Shown: positions 1-11,254 of the stretch, piece after piece | Layout: every line of letters starts with the position of its first letter | How positions within the stretch are numbered: the stretch's first letter is position 1 | Assembly: GCA_027576995.1 (NCBI GenBank) | Contig: JANBQC010000042.1 | Span: 1 to 64,000 of the forward strand | Length of the DNA: 64,000 nucleotides | DNA from: Dimargaris cristalligena | Taxonomy: Eukaryota; Kickxellomycota; Dimargaritomycetes; Dimargaritales; Dimargaritaceae | Direction: 5' to 3' | Position numbers and translations under genes: made by a program | Notes under the pieces: model-generated | What the model was told of the DNA's origin: nothing | Database searches by the model: none | The model's input: only the letters and a program-made list of their open reading frames with translations

Positions 1-520
1 ATGAGGGGGTCGATCCGGGTTTTTTGAGTAATAGTCCCCGACCAACACTATAGCGCTTGCTCTGATATAATAAAAAATGATGGTAGGATTCCCAACCATG
101 CCAGTGTACTCCTGCCAAACTCTATTAGCTGCAATACACTGGCTAATGGTCTGGGCTTTGACCAGTTGTTCCAGCAGCCTTTTTAGCGTAATGTCTGTAT
201 TACCTGTAGTTGGAGAGGTGGTGTATTCGCTCATACCAAATGGATACAACTCTATAAATAATAGACGGATTATCCGGACAACATCCCCCGTGCTTGACAC
301 AATGCAATGGTGAAGCCACTGGGTAGCGGTTTTCGGCGGTTGGTAGCGAACGAAGGGGTGGACGCTTTCTCTCTCGCTCGCTATCATTATAGTGTCTTGG
401 CCTTTAGTAAAAATGAGTATACTCACTAATGCCCAATCCATTGATATATGTTGCTGTGCTACACCCTGGGCAATCAGCATATTGTATGAAAATCGCGCCG
501 TAAATTCGTCGCTGATGAGA
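1..520 (-). CDS. Internal exon of an unidentified gene, truncated by the window edge
   Basis: Read on the minus strand, this stretch is open from an acceptor (ACTACAG, exon starting at 520) down to base 1, about 173 codons with no stop. Just upstream of the acceptor the same frame meets a TAA, so the exon boundary is well placed. The acceptor leaves one base to finish a split codon, so the upstream exon must end with two bases; I could not find that exon between 521 and about 1500. The encoded peptide has ordinary globular composition, for example HPFVRYQPPKTATQWLHHC and IIRLLFIELYPFGMSEY, and is not low complexity. I do not recognise the family. The rest of the gene lies left of the window. 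The existence of a real exon is fairly secure; function is unknown. Confidence 0.6.
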
Positions 521-2672
521 CTGTAGTTTTACATCGTAGCCTAGGTCCATCCGTAAGGGGGATGAGTCGTTTAGTGACCATCCTTTTTATTATTTATATG
601 ACCTTTTTTATATCTTAATATCATTTTCATTCATTTTGTATTCGCAAAGGCATCATTGATCCGCTAAGTTGGGCAGCTTAATCACAAAAATCCCAATCCG
701 GCCTACTCATCCGCTGGCTATTGCCCGCGTTCCAAGGTCGAGGTCACAAAAGGCCAGCTCGGCTTCAACACTTTTTGGGCTTGGTGGTTGGACAGGCCAG
801 CACGGTTACACGCGTCAAAGTTCAACTTTCAGCATGAATGGCCCTCACAGTTCCAGTTCATTGTGTGATGGAAAGAGGAGCCTTGCCAGTCCGAATTCAA
901 GGGGGGGGGGAATAGAGGAGGAAGGGGGGAGGGCATTGCACGGTGGTGCGATTTCGCCGATAATAGAAGCCAATGGGAATGACAGTTTCATTGTATTATT
1001 ATTATTATTATTGACTGCGCGTCTGGCCCCTCTCTGTGTGCGGATAATGGGCGGTGTAACGATGTTCAAGGTGGGATTAGGATATGGAGTGCTCCATTTC
1101 CCTTCCCTTTGACCGTCCCTTCATTTTTCTTCCACCAATGTTTGCGCCCCTTTCTATGATCCCATTCTTCTCAATGTATTTATTTCATATTATATTTTAT
1201 AAAAAGAAAATTGAACGTTGGGTTTGGACTACAGTAGTATGACCGTGTCTTTGGCCAGCAGACTGAGGATTGGGTACCGTTGATAGTCAAAGCTCGTACA
1301 AGAAAATGCGATGATTTGGAGAAGGGGGACGCGGGTGGGGAAAAGGCACCTCCTCGGAGTAATAGATTAGGCAAGGGTAGCTGCCGATCCGACCAGTGCA
1401 ATAGATAGCTCTGTAGGACGGCGTTCATTCCCACTCACTGTTCCGATATAATGAATTAGTGTGGGTCTATTATAGTAGTATATTGCACCCATCGAGTACA
1501 GCTTTGGCACGGGTCTGCCACCCTATAGTGCCGATTAGTCTCCATTGAGAGATCCACAGCCGCTGGCCACATTCACTTTACATTTCCCAGTCAGCCAAAC
1601 TCCCCCTCCAAAAAAAAAATCCTACTTAATTGAATACCAGAGTGAGGGACATTAATTCTCCACTGGATATATCGGCTGTCAACCTGTTAAATAAATATAG
1701 TTCAGTTCAACCAAAGTCGACGTGGCCCCTGGCTGGTTGATGCCAATTCCCCTCACGAAATCCCTCCCCCTTCTCGGCCTATGTACGCTTCTTCAAGGCG
1801 CCTTCCCCTCTCAACGCTTTGGGTGCTGGGGGATGGCCATCTATAAACAAATTTAGAAGCGGAACATCCCTCGAACAATGGGAGACAATCCGATGGGCAT
1901 GCTCAGCTGGCTCCAGTTGACAAAGATACAAATGGCACCCAGAGGGGGCCAGCGGATCGGCACTCTAAAGTCCACAGTGTCCTCATTCCGCTCGCAAGTT
2001 ACCGCGTTTTTTTTCTCTGTAGGCTGGTATGGTTAGACGAGTTGGGTTGTGGACTCCGGCATAGAGCGAAGACGACTAGTCGTAGAATTTGTCTCCAATC
2101 GCCGGAGCAATGGTGTCATTTTTGGTTAAGCCGAGGTGGTGATGGATTGGCGATGTGTGTATTTGTGTGTGGTATGTGTGTGTGGTGGGTGAGGTAGACG
2201 TAATGTAATCGAGGGACAATAATTAGCGACCGAACCCACCGCCGGTTAGGGTTGGGTGTGGGTGTCGGTAGGGTCTCAATATTTTGGCGGAGGACTCTGG
2301 CCCCACCCCACCTATTGTTTCCCTCATTGACTGAAGAGCCATATCGGATAATTAGGTTGGTGTCATCCTGCTCAAATGGCCCCGGCGGATGTTTAGCCGG
2401 TTGACCACTCAACCAATGGGTATCCAACACTTTCGGCCACGCTGTGCAGCTTGTACCATTTAGAGTAAGCACCGAAATAGTGGTTGCACCTACTCTTTGG
2501 GCCTTGACTCCCACCCCTTTCATTTACCCTCGTCCTCCTGCTTCCATGCCATCCTCGCCTCCGGGAGTTATCCGTTTGGGCAATGATGCCTCTGGCTAGG
2601 TTGGACGGGGGCCTGGTTAATGTACATCCCCCCCAACCCACCCCACTCCACGCACACATCCACATCTACATC

Positions 2673-2688
2673 CACACACACACACACA
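2673..2688. repeat. (CA)n microsatellite
   Basis: A perfect CA dinucleotide run inside a longer CA-rich tract, visible directly. Confidence 0.9.
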
Positions 2689-3843
2689 GTCCCGATAGTC
2701 GTCCGTGGACTGCAGCGGGTGACATTCTCCCCTCCTCAGTTTGTCGTTAATTATTATTTCTTTTGGGTAGTTCACTAAAAGTCATTTGATGTCTTTATAC
2801 GCAGCGGAGTTCGGTTGGTCGCTGGGACTTTCCGTACTCCAGATTAGCGCGCCGCCGGTGCGGCGTGCCGTGGGTTGCGGATAATTCTGCTCTTCCACCC
2901 CCTATCACCTGACTTGGACCGGCCATCCTTTCTTTGGGGCTCTGCCGTGTCAACCATGGTGGTCCTTTTGCGGGGTTGGTTTAGGCAATGGACACACTGT
3001 GGGCATTCATGGCCAGCAATGTAGGACCACCATAGACTATAGAGCCCATGTACGAATAGTAATAATAGTCATCATCATAATATATATCTATTTATTTAAA
3101 AAATAAGGGAAAAACAACACCGGAGAGGAATGGGGAAAGGGGAATGATGGTGGGGCCTGTACAGTGCGTAACCCTGGGTCAGTGTTAGGACCACGACGGC
3201 ACTAAGAGAGTCATTAAAAGGGTGCTCCCTTTGGTGTAACCTCCTTGCCTTCCTGGTCTTTGTGTTGCCACCTTTCCCCCCGCCGCCGCCGACCGCTGCT
3301 GCTTTATCCGTCTAGATGGGCGCCAAAGGTAAGAGGTGAACGGGGCCATGTCTCCGTTTATTTTTTGGTGTATGCTTGTCCAACCCCCCCTTCCTTCCTG
3401 CCTTACTTACTTCTTTCGTCTCCTAGACCGAGACCATTCGAGTTGTGGAGAACCTTTTCCTGCACCCCACACACACACGCACACACTCCCCCTAGAGCAG
3501 TTTTTTTTTGGGGGCCCACGAACTGGGCTGGAGGGAATTGAGGTGAGACAGGGGGGCCGTTCAATATTCCACACATGGTTAAATTTTCCTCGACTGCAGT
3601 TCATTTGGCTCGATTCATTGCAATGGGTATAAATACTGTTAGTCGGCGGCTCCGGATTCGTTGTAATATACGCCGTATCCACATCCTGGTCTCTCCCTCT
3701 CTCTCGCTAATATCCCTCTCCACCTTTTTGCTGTCTGTTCGACACTTGTTAGTATCGGCGCCCTTTAGTTTTTGGCCCACTCCGGATTGACCCGTCTGTT
3801 ACCGCTCCATCTTCTTTACCGGTGGTGTAAATTTCTCTGCAAG

Positions 3844-3862
3844 TATATATATATATATATAT
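3844..3862. repeat. (TA)n microsatellite
   Basis: A perfect TA dinucleotide run in the gene-free left region. Confidence 0.9.
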
Positions 3863-4367
3863 TTTATACGAGAGAATAAGTTTGCTTTCCATTCGCGGGA
3901 GTGATTGATTTCTCCAATTGTACATTCCACTCCGCTAGCGCTCACCGTTCGTCCTTCTGCCCTTCTTTTCATAGTAGGGAGTGTATTGGGGATTGCCCAG
4001 ATTTGACAGATTCCTGATCGACCGCCTAGAGACTGTGCTGCCCTTTCTACAGTAAAGAGTCCCGCTGATTTCTATTAGGAAACTCGGGCGCCACATCACC
4101 GCTATTGGTGGAGCTCAGTGTTGCTCTTCAAGCCCGTCTTTATTTTACCAGGTTACTTTGTTTGCCCTATTCTATATTCATCAGCTGGCTGTGCGCTCGG
4201 TGGTAGTTTACCGTAAGTCTTGTTGGATCCGCCTCTTCCCTTCCTTCCTCCCTTCCCGTGTGATTGCTTATAAAAGGCGGCCATTTGTCCTCCCCCTTAT
4301 CTTCATTTCCACCCACGCTTCCCCCTCTATTGGCCATTTGTGACACTTTGCTAGTTCGCCTCGTGCT

Positions 4368-4395
4368 TTCTCTCTCTCTCTCTATATATATATAT
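4368..4395. repeat. Compound (CT)n(TA)n microsatellite
   Basis: A CT run passes directly into a TA run. Confidence 0.85.
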
Positions 4396-4850
4396 TCTCC
4401 TTCCCTCCCCCTTCATTAATTCCCCTGTGACCACCCCAAGGGTCCCCCTCCTTAATTGTACCCAGCTACACGTATCTCGCACCTGTCCATATTTGGCTAG
4501 CACGCAAATCCATTTCTATTGAGTTCGCCTACCGATATTCCTACTCCCGACTCCCGTAATAGGAGTACATTGCTATTATTAGTATTCTCAGATATTTCTT
4601 TGGCCGCGGTTCCCCAGCCATGCAGCTTACCTACATTCAGCGTGACGCCCCTCCCGGTAGCGACCCCTATTCCGATGACTACATTGACATGCCTGGTGCC
4701 CCGCCACGCGAATTCATCAGCTACCCGCACCAACGTTAAGGGCCCTGCCACCGAATACCCTGCACATCTCTACCTCTCTGCATACCGTGATGAATCCACC
4801 CCCTTCCACTCTCCACGGGGGCCCAGCCGGGTTTCCGGGGATCATAATCA

Positions 4851-4870
4851 TCTCTCTCTCTCTCTCTCTC
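4851..4870. repeat. (CT)n microsatellite
   Basis: Ten CT units in a row, visible directly. Confidence 0.9.
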
Positions 4871-6121
4871 CAGCGGCCTTAAGCGGGCCTTCAATTCGGC
4901 CGTTCGCTACATTTCCCTCTTACTTAGTTTTCTCTCTTTCCATCTGTACCGCTGTTTATAAGGCCGAAATCGGCCGCAACCCAAAATACTCTTTACCCCA
5001 CCTCTCCGCACATCCCCGCATCAAATCTTGCCCGCTATTCCGTATTACCAACGCTCGCATAGGTCCTTCTCTACCACCACCATCCACATCGCCTCCTTCA
5101 CAACCACCACCCCGCACATTTGCAATAATCTGTATTTAGACGTTCAGCTAGATGGATATATCCCCCTTCCGAGGGGCTAGAGTATATACTGACATCCCCA
5201 CATTCTTCTAGACGTAGAGTCACCGCTGTATGGCGGGCCTACTTATGACTACCGCACCATATCCTGAATACTCTTTCTATTTTCTTTTTTATCGCCGACA
5301 TTCGGACACTCTCTGTTTCTTTTCTAGTGTGCTTTGTTTCTCCGCCACCACCACCACCTCTTAGATGTACATTTTCATGACAATAAAACCGGCGTAAAGT
5401 ATAGAATGTCCTTCTTGGCTGGTGCAGTTTTTGCTAAGCATGCCATGTACTGGGGTGGACTTGGCATGTGTGAGCCACTCTAATTTTAGGTAAATCGAAT
5501 GAATGTGTTTTTTTCACTCGAGATAGCGCGACTAAGCAGCCGTGCACCGTATCAGTATATTCCATCATAGGGGTGATTAGGCGCCAATGGACAGATAGGA
5601 GGTTCCTTGCTTGAGAAAAGCAGCCATATCCCCTCTGGAATAGAGACGGCAGTTTGGCCCAGAAGAGGGTACCGCAAAGTTTCCATTTACGTTTTAATTA
5701 ACCAGCTGGGAGTGCCTCTAAGGGCAAGGTTCAGATTTAGTACGGCTGGCTTGCTTTTGATTGGTTGGGTCGGACTAAGAAATACTTGGGGGAACTGTGG
5801 GCCCCACACACACACACACATTTACATGCGCGTACGCCCATAACTGCCCCGCCCCCTCCTAATAATCTACCCTCTGGACTAGCACCCTACTAAGAACACC
5901 CCAGAAAGCCAATTCCCGATTGGGCGCATGGTCCGGCGAAGGGCTTCTGGCCATCCGCCCTTCGCTTCGGGGCTTTACCTATTTGCAGTCCTGCCTTGGT
6001 TGTACTTGTCCAACCGCATTGGTTGCCCACATTCACTTTACTACTCACTGGTACCACCCTCTCCTTATTCTTCTTCTTCTCGGGTCTTTGACTTATTCTA
6101 CCCCCCATTTACAGCCCGACC

Positions 6122-8788
6122 ATGTACGTTCCGAAGCGCCTCTTCCAACCCCAGACCAGGGGCCCGTCGACCGCTACGCTAGCCGACTTTGGCCTGCTCC
6201 GTTCCCCCACCGGTCAGTTTCTGACGATGGAAGGCAAGCCCTACAACTATAAACAGAGCCAGCGGGACGAGCCCTACAACGAAGGGCGCTTCAGCGAGCT
6301 CGTGGCCGTCGTGGCTCGGTTGGTCAAGAAGGAACTCCGGGAGACCTGCAGGCTCCAGGTCCAGACTATCCCGGTCGATGCCGGCCCACTCGAACCCCAA
6401 TGTTCGGTTTTACACTCGTACGTTATTAATGCTCCATGGCCACTCATTATAAGTGGGACTTGTCCAGATTAATGATCTGGAACCCCATATCCAGCTCGAT
6501 ATCACAGTGCTCGCTGTAAATATACCCGGCACTCTGGCTGTGATCAATGGCCCGATTGGCCTCCGAAGATAGATCTCGGAGGCGCACCATGGATCCAGGT
6601 GCAATCCGTTTAAACATGTGATGTACCCTCCCCCCCTACCGTGAAGACCCCTCGATATTTACCAGTTCCGGAACTTGCAATCCGGACGGTCCCTAACCAT
6701 ACATTTCTATCCATGTGTGTTTCCTCCTTATGCTACATACGGCAAATTACGTACAATCATTTAGGCCGGCTGCCTTTACTACCACCGGCAAACTCCTCAT
6801 CATCGTGTCCAGTGGCCGTGAATTGTAAGTTATCCTCGCTATAAATGTATTCCGCGGTAGCCGAGCCCAAGCCGCGATCTGTGATTATCCAAGGATTGGC
6901 CCTTCTCAGATCAAAACATGTTGCAAAGGAGGGACCGAGAAGACCGAGTTAATCCTTAAAGTTAACCCGACCGTAGTGTATTCGACCCATGTTCAATACA
7001 TATTTGGTGGCTGATACCCATTTGTCAATGGTACGACTAACCTTGTGCGACCTATTTCCGCTGTGCACCTGTTCCAGCCAAGGCATATGGAATCGCTCAG
7101 TGTTGATCAAGGAAGGTATGCAGGTAAGTTAGTCTAGAGGTATTTGCCGACTTCCCCCTCCCCTCCTGTGTTGGTTTATTAGTATGTCCAGACTGCGCAC
7201 CCTAGATATGGCGTCTTATTAATTGTATCCATATGTGTCCCTGTTGCTTGCTTTCTATGGATGTGGGGTCTGCCAGAGCGGGTCGGTTATTCCTTATGTG
7301 CAACAGGCTCGCCAAGCGGGCTACGAGGTCCTACTGCTTAATATGAATGAGAACATTTATGTGAATGGCGAATCGACGGTATGTCTGCTCTATTTTTATC
7401 GAACTACTATAATGGAAGGCCAGTGAAGCTGTACCCCATCGCTTGTAATTGCCATGCGGATCCCTTAAGCAATGCCAAGCCATCGGATTGTCCAGCATCT
7501 ATTCACTGGTATATTATTATAGTTTCTCCCGAACCACCTCGGTTAATTCCCTCCTCTTCCACCTATCCTTTACTTCTTATTATCATTTTAAAAATATAAC
7601 ATTTAATCCGGCAATTTCTTCATCCGAAGGTGGATGTGCCTGAGACCGCCCGATTTGCTTCGATTCGCGGTAAGTCGCTGTCCTGTTTTTCATTGCCACG
7701 TCCATCGGGTCGGGCCTCTATCGCCGAATGCGGCTATATCCACCTCTCCTCCGATTATTATGAGTCTAATGGATTCCCTCCTATTTCGCCTCTATTTTAT
7801 TTTATTATATTTTGTACATCCATTTATGTCTACAGAAAGCGATTTCCCCGATCAGCATTTGGCCTATGTGATGCGCGCTTTGATCAGGTACGTCCGTTAC
7901 TCTCTGATGCCCATTACCACTAGTTCGGTGATCCTTCCATTTAACCATGGCACACTCTTCACACCGATGATCGAGTTCGGATGTAATAGACTTTAATGCC
8001 TGTATCTATTTTTGGACATCGAAAAACCCTTGCCAATCCATACCATATCATGGCGCAGGCCGTGTCTCTCAAGAGACATTAACATAGTTTCCAGCGAGGA
8101 CGGGTCTCGGCTGTTGCTCGAATATCTGGGACAAGAAGGTAAGGTATGCATTGTGGTATCCGACCCTCCACCGAGTGTTACATTGAGACTTGCGGGTGAT
8201 CCGCCGCCTGTGGTTAATAACTCTCAATATTAGCCGGTGGCGTATCTATACTCCGAAGATACCTGCCATTAGTCTAGTAATGTATACCAGCCTTTCTTAA
8301 TTGGCCACCAACTTAAATGCTACTCCCCCTCCCTATTTTTTCCCTACAGACTCCGCCGATTTACTCCAACGAATCAAACACCTCGCCATGATTGAGTCGA
8401 CCCACAGCTGGTCAGAAACAAACTCAGAAGAGCTAGCGACCTGGCTTAACCAGGTAGGTAACTAGTCGGTGTAGCATTAGTAATCGGCAATGAAGTTATT
8501 TTTAATTAATTACAGTCGGTGGCCAAGCTCTACAGTGGCAGTTCTCAACTTGCATGTTTTTATATTTTGTTGTATTTGATTTGGTATGCGACTACTCCCT
8601 GCTTGAAACCGACTTAGCACGCGGCCAATTGGATTCTGCGCGATGCCGCCAATGCGCAGCCGCTGGATGCTGACGGCCTAGTTTAAAGCCAATGTCCAAA
8701 CTTCGCTATTCAAGCCGGCTTGGAAACTTACCACCGGGGGCATTTGCCGGCGCTAGCCAGAGACCAGATATTCGCATTTCTATCCTAA
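6122..8788 (+). CDS. Arb2/FAM172-domain protein, nine exons, with an in-frame stop near the C-terminus
   Basis: Exons deduced by donor, acceptor and phase: 6122-6417, 6765-6824, 7078-7123, 7277-7378, 7630-7669, 7836-7887, 8059-8138, 8350-8453 and 8618-8788. The product (about 316 codons) follows the FAM172A/Arb2 fold from end to end: an N-terminal TLADFGLLRSPTGQF segment, a core strand GKLLIIVSSG, then NRSVLIKEGM, SGSVIPYVQQARQAGYEVLL, a central NIVSSEDGSRLLLEYLGQE helix region and C-terminal NWILRDAANAQPLD. A TAA at 8684-8686 interrupts the frame; the same frame then continues with clear family sequence (CPNFAIQAGLETYHRG) to a second stop at 8786-8788. In S. pombe, Arb2 belongs to an Argonaute siRNA chaperone complex; animal FAM172A links Ago2 to splicing and chromatin. 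The hydrolase nucleophile serine of the family appears replaced by Glu. Either the TAA is a sequence error or read through, or the gene is decaying. The neighbour on the right is convergent, 64 bases away. Confidence 0.85.
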
Positions 8789-8852
8789 ATTACGTGAATC
8801 GATTTGTGGTATGGTATGGTCCGCCCGGAACGGAGATGTCCCCCATTGGACA

Positions 8853-9711
8853 TTAGGTCGTGGAAGTATCTCGACTAAATTTAACAATATAAAGGTATTC
8901 GATACCCGCTTTCCGTTGGGCAACAATGGATCCTAATAGTCCGTACTGATCCCGCATGATCGATATAATTTCTTGTGGTCGGTTTTGTTCGATTAGAACT
9001 AAATAAAACACCCCTCGATCGGAAAGAATCGTCTAGCCAGTAAATGTCCCTCGGCCATCGAGTGATTATTAAGTTATTCGGGGTAACAATTTACCAAATG
9101 GAGGGTATTGGTTAAAACACAATAATCATGGTTGGCCTGCTACCATTCACCATTGTAAATCAAAATTGGGAGTATCGGGCGGGATTATAAGTTTGGCTTA
9201 CCGGTACTATCGGGAGGAACTGGTCAATGACCTGCCGGCCATCGATCCCCCCCGCCCACGCGGCCTCGATCGACTGGGAGCCCACCTCTTCCGGGCTAGT
9301 GACGACGTAGGGGGGATTAAACACCAACACATCAAAACCCTGGGCCGCCGGTCGCCAGCCCCGAATAAAGTCGGTTTGAATGCAGTGCAGCCGGTGGAGC
9401 GCGAGACCGTTCCGGGCCCAGGTGGCCTGGGTCACGGGTAAAGCCCGGGGATTCAAATCGGTCACGACGAAACACGTCCCGAAGTCTACGGCCCGTGACC
9501 CGAGGACTTGGCCCGCTAGGAAAGTCGACACGATACCCGACCCCGCCCCGACTTCGAGACACCAACGCGGTTGGAGTTGGTCATTGAGAAAGGGGGCTTC
9601 CAGTTCTAGGGCATCGAGCAAGAGAAAACTGTCCTCGGCCGGCTCATACACGTTGTGGTAATCGGCTGATTTTAAATGGGATAGATCGGGTGTGGGAAGA
9701 TAGGAGGCCAT
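8853..9711 (-). CDS. MTQ2: eRF1 glutamine N5-methyltransferase catalytic subunit (Mtq2/HEMK2)
   Basis: Two exons, 9202-9711 and 8853-9032, joined in phase 0 across a 169-base intron (donor GTAAGC, acceptor CTAG), giving 229 residues; yeast Mtq2 is about the same size. This Rossmann methyltransferase modifies the GGQ glutamine of release factor eRF1, normally with Trm112 as partner. Visible features are YEPAEDSFLLLDALE at residues 22-36, the SAM-binding EVGAGSG at 53-59, the acidic TDLNP at 84-88, and the NPPY catalytic motif at 132-135. The second exon supplies DRGVFYLVLIEQNRPQEI and RKAGIEYLYIVKF, as expected at the C-terminus of the family. An in-frame ATG lies further upstream at 9816, but MASYLPTP starts where the family starts, so I chose 9711. 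The gene is convergent with the Arb2-domain gene and divergent from YIH1. Confidence 0.93.
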
Positions 9712-10075
9712 GGGTAAGGAAAGGCGCTGGAGCAAGGAGCAGATGGGCAAGTCAATAATGGAATAAGTGGTAAGTAACTGGAGGGGGGGCTTTAGCGAAC
9801 CCTCTGCCATTTGCATCGCTATATTATTTTTTGGTCATTTTGCATTTTTCTTAAACTTCGTTCGAGGCTAATCCCCTCCTCAATTCGTTTAGCGAGGCAA
9901 ATCGTTGCAAACCCCCTTAAAGATTGGATCGTGCAGTGCGATACCGCTAGATGATTAGGACCATTGGCAGGACTTGTGCCACTGTTATTTCATGGGCTAC
10001 TCCCCCCTCTTCCTTCTCCCCACATACACAAACACGCGCATATACACATTCACATTCACATATTGATAGATTAGA
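9712..10075. promoter_or_regulatory. Shared intergenic promoter region of MTQ2 and YIH1
   Basis: These 364 bases separate two divergent start codons, so both promoters must lie here. The YIH1 side ends in a CA-rich leader (10021-10065) of the kind seen before other starts in this window. No clear TATA box is seen. Co-regulation is only inferred from the arrangement. Confidence 0.55.
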
Positions 10076-11254
10076 ATGTCAACCTCCCAAGAAATCGCTG
10101 AGAATCGCGAACGACTCGACGAAGAATTAACCGCACTGGCGGCCATTTACGGAGATGAACTCCTGGAGTCGGAGACTGGTTCTGGTGACGACAAAGAAGC
10201 TCCGCTCACACCCCGACAGTGCCGGATTCGACTAGTCATTAATGATAGTCGAGTTATTCAATTCCGCCTTTATTTCCCGGTGACTTACCCCTCCCAACAC
10301 CCTCCAGTAGTCGAATGGCTATCGGCCGCCCAATTGATACCGGCCGATCTGGAGGCCTCGATAAGTGCTGCTTCTGCCGTTGTTGGCGGGAGTGAGAAAG
10401 ATCCACCACCGCCGGTGTTCCCACCGGGTTTTATCACAGATATGCTGCCGGCCCTGGTGGGGATTCCACTCACCCCCGATTTACTGGCGGACCTCTCCGC
10501 GGCTTTCGACGAAACGTGGGAGACTAATCGGGGCGAAGTAGTAGTGTACCAGTGGCTGGCGTGGTTGGAAACGTATCTCCGCGACCGGTGGGCCGCCCTC
10601 CCGTCGGTGATGGACATTGCGACCAGCTACTGTCCCCGCGCGGGGCCACCGGATTCTAGTACTGCCGACGCCAACCAGTCGCCGTCAACCAATTCCGCCA
10701 CTCCAGTGGTGAAGACGGATACTACGGCCCCCCATCACTCCGCACAACACGACTTTTCTAAGTTAGTGGTGGCCCACCTACATTCGACCCCCGGCAGTGT
10801 GTTTAACGACTTGCCTCCACCGGTTATTACCACCGGAGGTCGAATCGAAGACCGCCACAGTGTGTTCGTGACACACGTCAGCTCGGTGGCCTCGGTCCAC
10901 CAGGCCCAGTACGTGGTCTGGCGGCTCCTCCAGGACCGCAAAGTGGCGCGGGCCACCCATAATATTGTGGCATACCGGATCAGATCGGAGGGCCAAGGGG
11001 GAGGAGGAGGAGGAGGGATTTGGCTACAGGACTACGACGACGATGGGGAAAGTGCGGCGGGCGGACGGTTGCTCCACCTCCTCCAATTACTGGATGTTAC
11101 CAACGTGGTGGTGGTAGTTACCCGGTGGTACGGTGGGATTCAACTGGGGCCGGACCGGTTCAAGCATATCAATAACAGTGCCCGCCTGACGCTCGAATCA
11201 GCGGGCCAGATACCCCCGCGTGCAAGTACCCATAGGTCCAAGAAGGGGCATTAG
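10076..11254 (+). CDS. YIH1: Yih1/IMPACT protein, regulator of the Gcn2 kinase
   Basis: An intronless gene of 392 residues. Family members bind Gcn1 through an N-terminal RWD domain and so restrain activation of the eIF2alpha kinase Gcn2 in amino acid starvation; they also bind actin. The N-terminal half (about 15-175) reads as RWD, with ELTALAAIYGDELLE and a proline-rich YPSQHPPVVEW turn, but carries an extra loop around 95-120. The C-terminal half (about 245-375) is the ancient IMPACT/UPF0029 domain: TTGGRIEDRHSVFVTHV, a HNIVAYRI strand, DYDDDGESAAGGRLL and VTRWYGGIQLGPDRF. A poly-Gly tract is inserted between the HNIVAYRI and DYDDDGE strands. An AATAAA lies 88 bases past the stop, at 11342. 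The family assignment is firm; at 392 residues it is longer than yeast Yih1 because of low-complexity linkers. Confidence 0.95.
   Translation: MSTSQEIAENRERLDEELTALAAIYGDELLESETGSGDDKEAPLTPRQCRIRLVINDSRVIQFRLYFPVTYPSQHPPVVEWLSAAQLIPADLEASISAASAVVGGSEKDPPPPVFPPGFITDMLPALVGIPLTPDLLADLSAAFDETWETNRGEVVVYQWLAWLETYLRDRWAALPSVMDIATSYCPRAGPPDSSTADANQSPSTNSATPVVKTDTTAPHHSAQHDFSKLVVAHLHSTPGSVFNDLPPPVITTGGRIEDRHSVFVTHVSSVASVHQAQYVVWRLLQDRKVARATHNIVAYRIRSEGQGGGGGGGIWLQDYDDDGESAAGGRLLHLLQLLDVTNVVVVVTRWYGGIQLGPDRFKHINNSARLTLESAGQIPPRASTHRSKKGH

Larger units (their letters stand above)
521..6121. other. Long gene-free or unresolved stretch
   Basis: No gene can be supported here. It contains pyrimidine-rich and CA-rich tracts like those that precede start codons elsewhere in the window, several microsatellites, and short open frames of poor quality on both strands (669-1112 plus, 2116-2523 minus, 4519-5139 plus). 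A plus-strand stretch at about 4619-4738 reads like coding (QRDAPPGSDPYSDDYIDMPG) but stops without a usable donor. Upstream exons of the left-edge gene could also lie in the first part. A small-exon gene may be hidden here. Confidence 0.5.

Noticed and set aside
669..1112. 147-codon plus-strand frame
   Set aside because: It begins with an alternative start and contains translated homopolymer and trinucleotide runs; no conserved pattern.
3316..3540. ATGGGCGCCAAAG followed by a GTAAGA donor, and a later acceptor, resembling the start of a small-exon gene
   Set aside because: All phase-consistent continuations soon enter CA-repeat translation (PHTHTH) and stop; no family likeness appears.
4519..5139. 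206-codon plus-strand frame rich in Pro, Ser and Thr
   Set aside because: It has no true ATG at its start, runs through a CT microsatellite and has the composition of translated pyrimidine-rich leader DNA.
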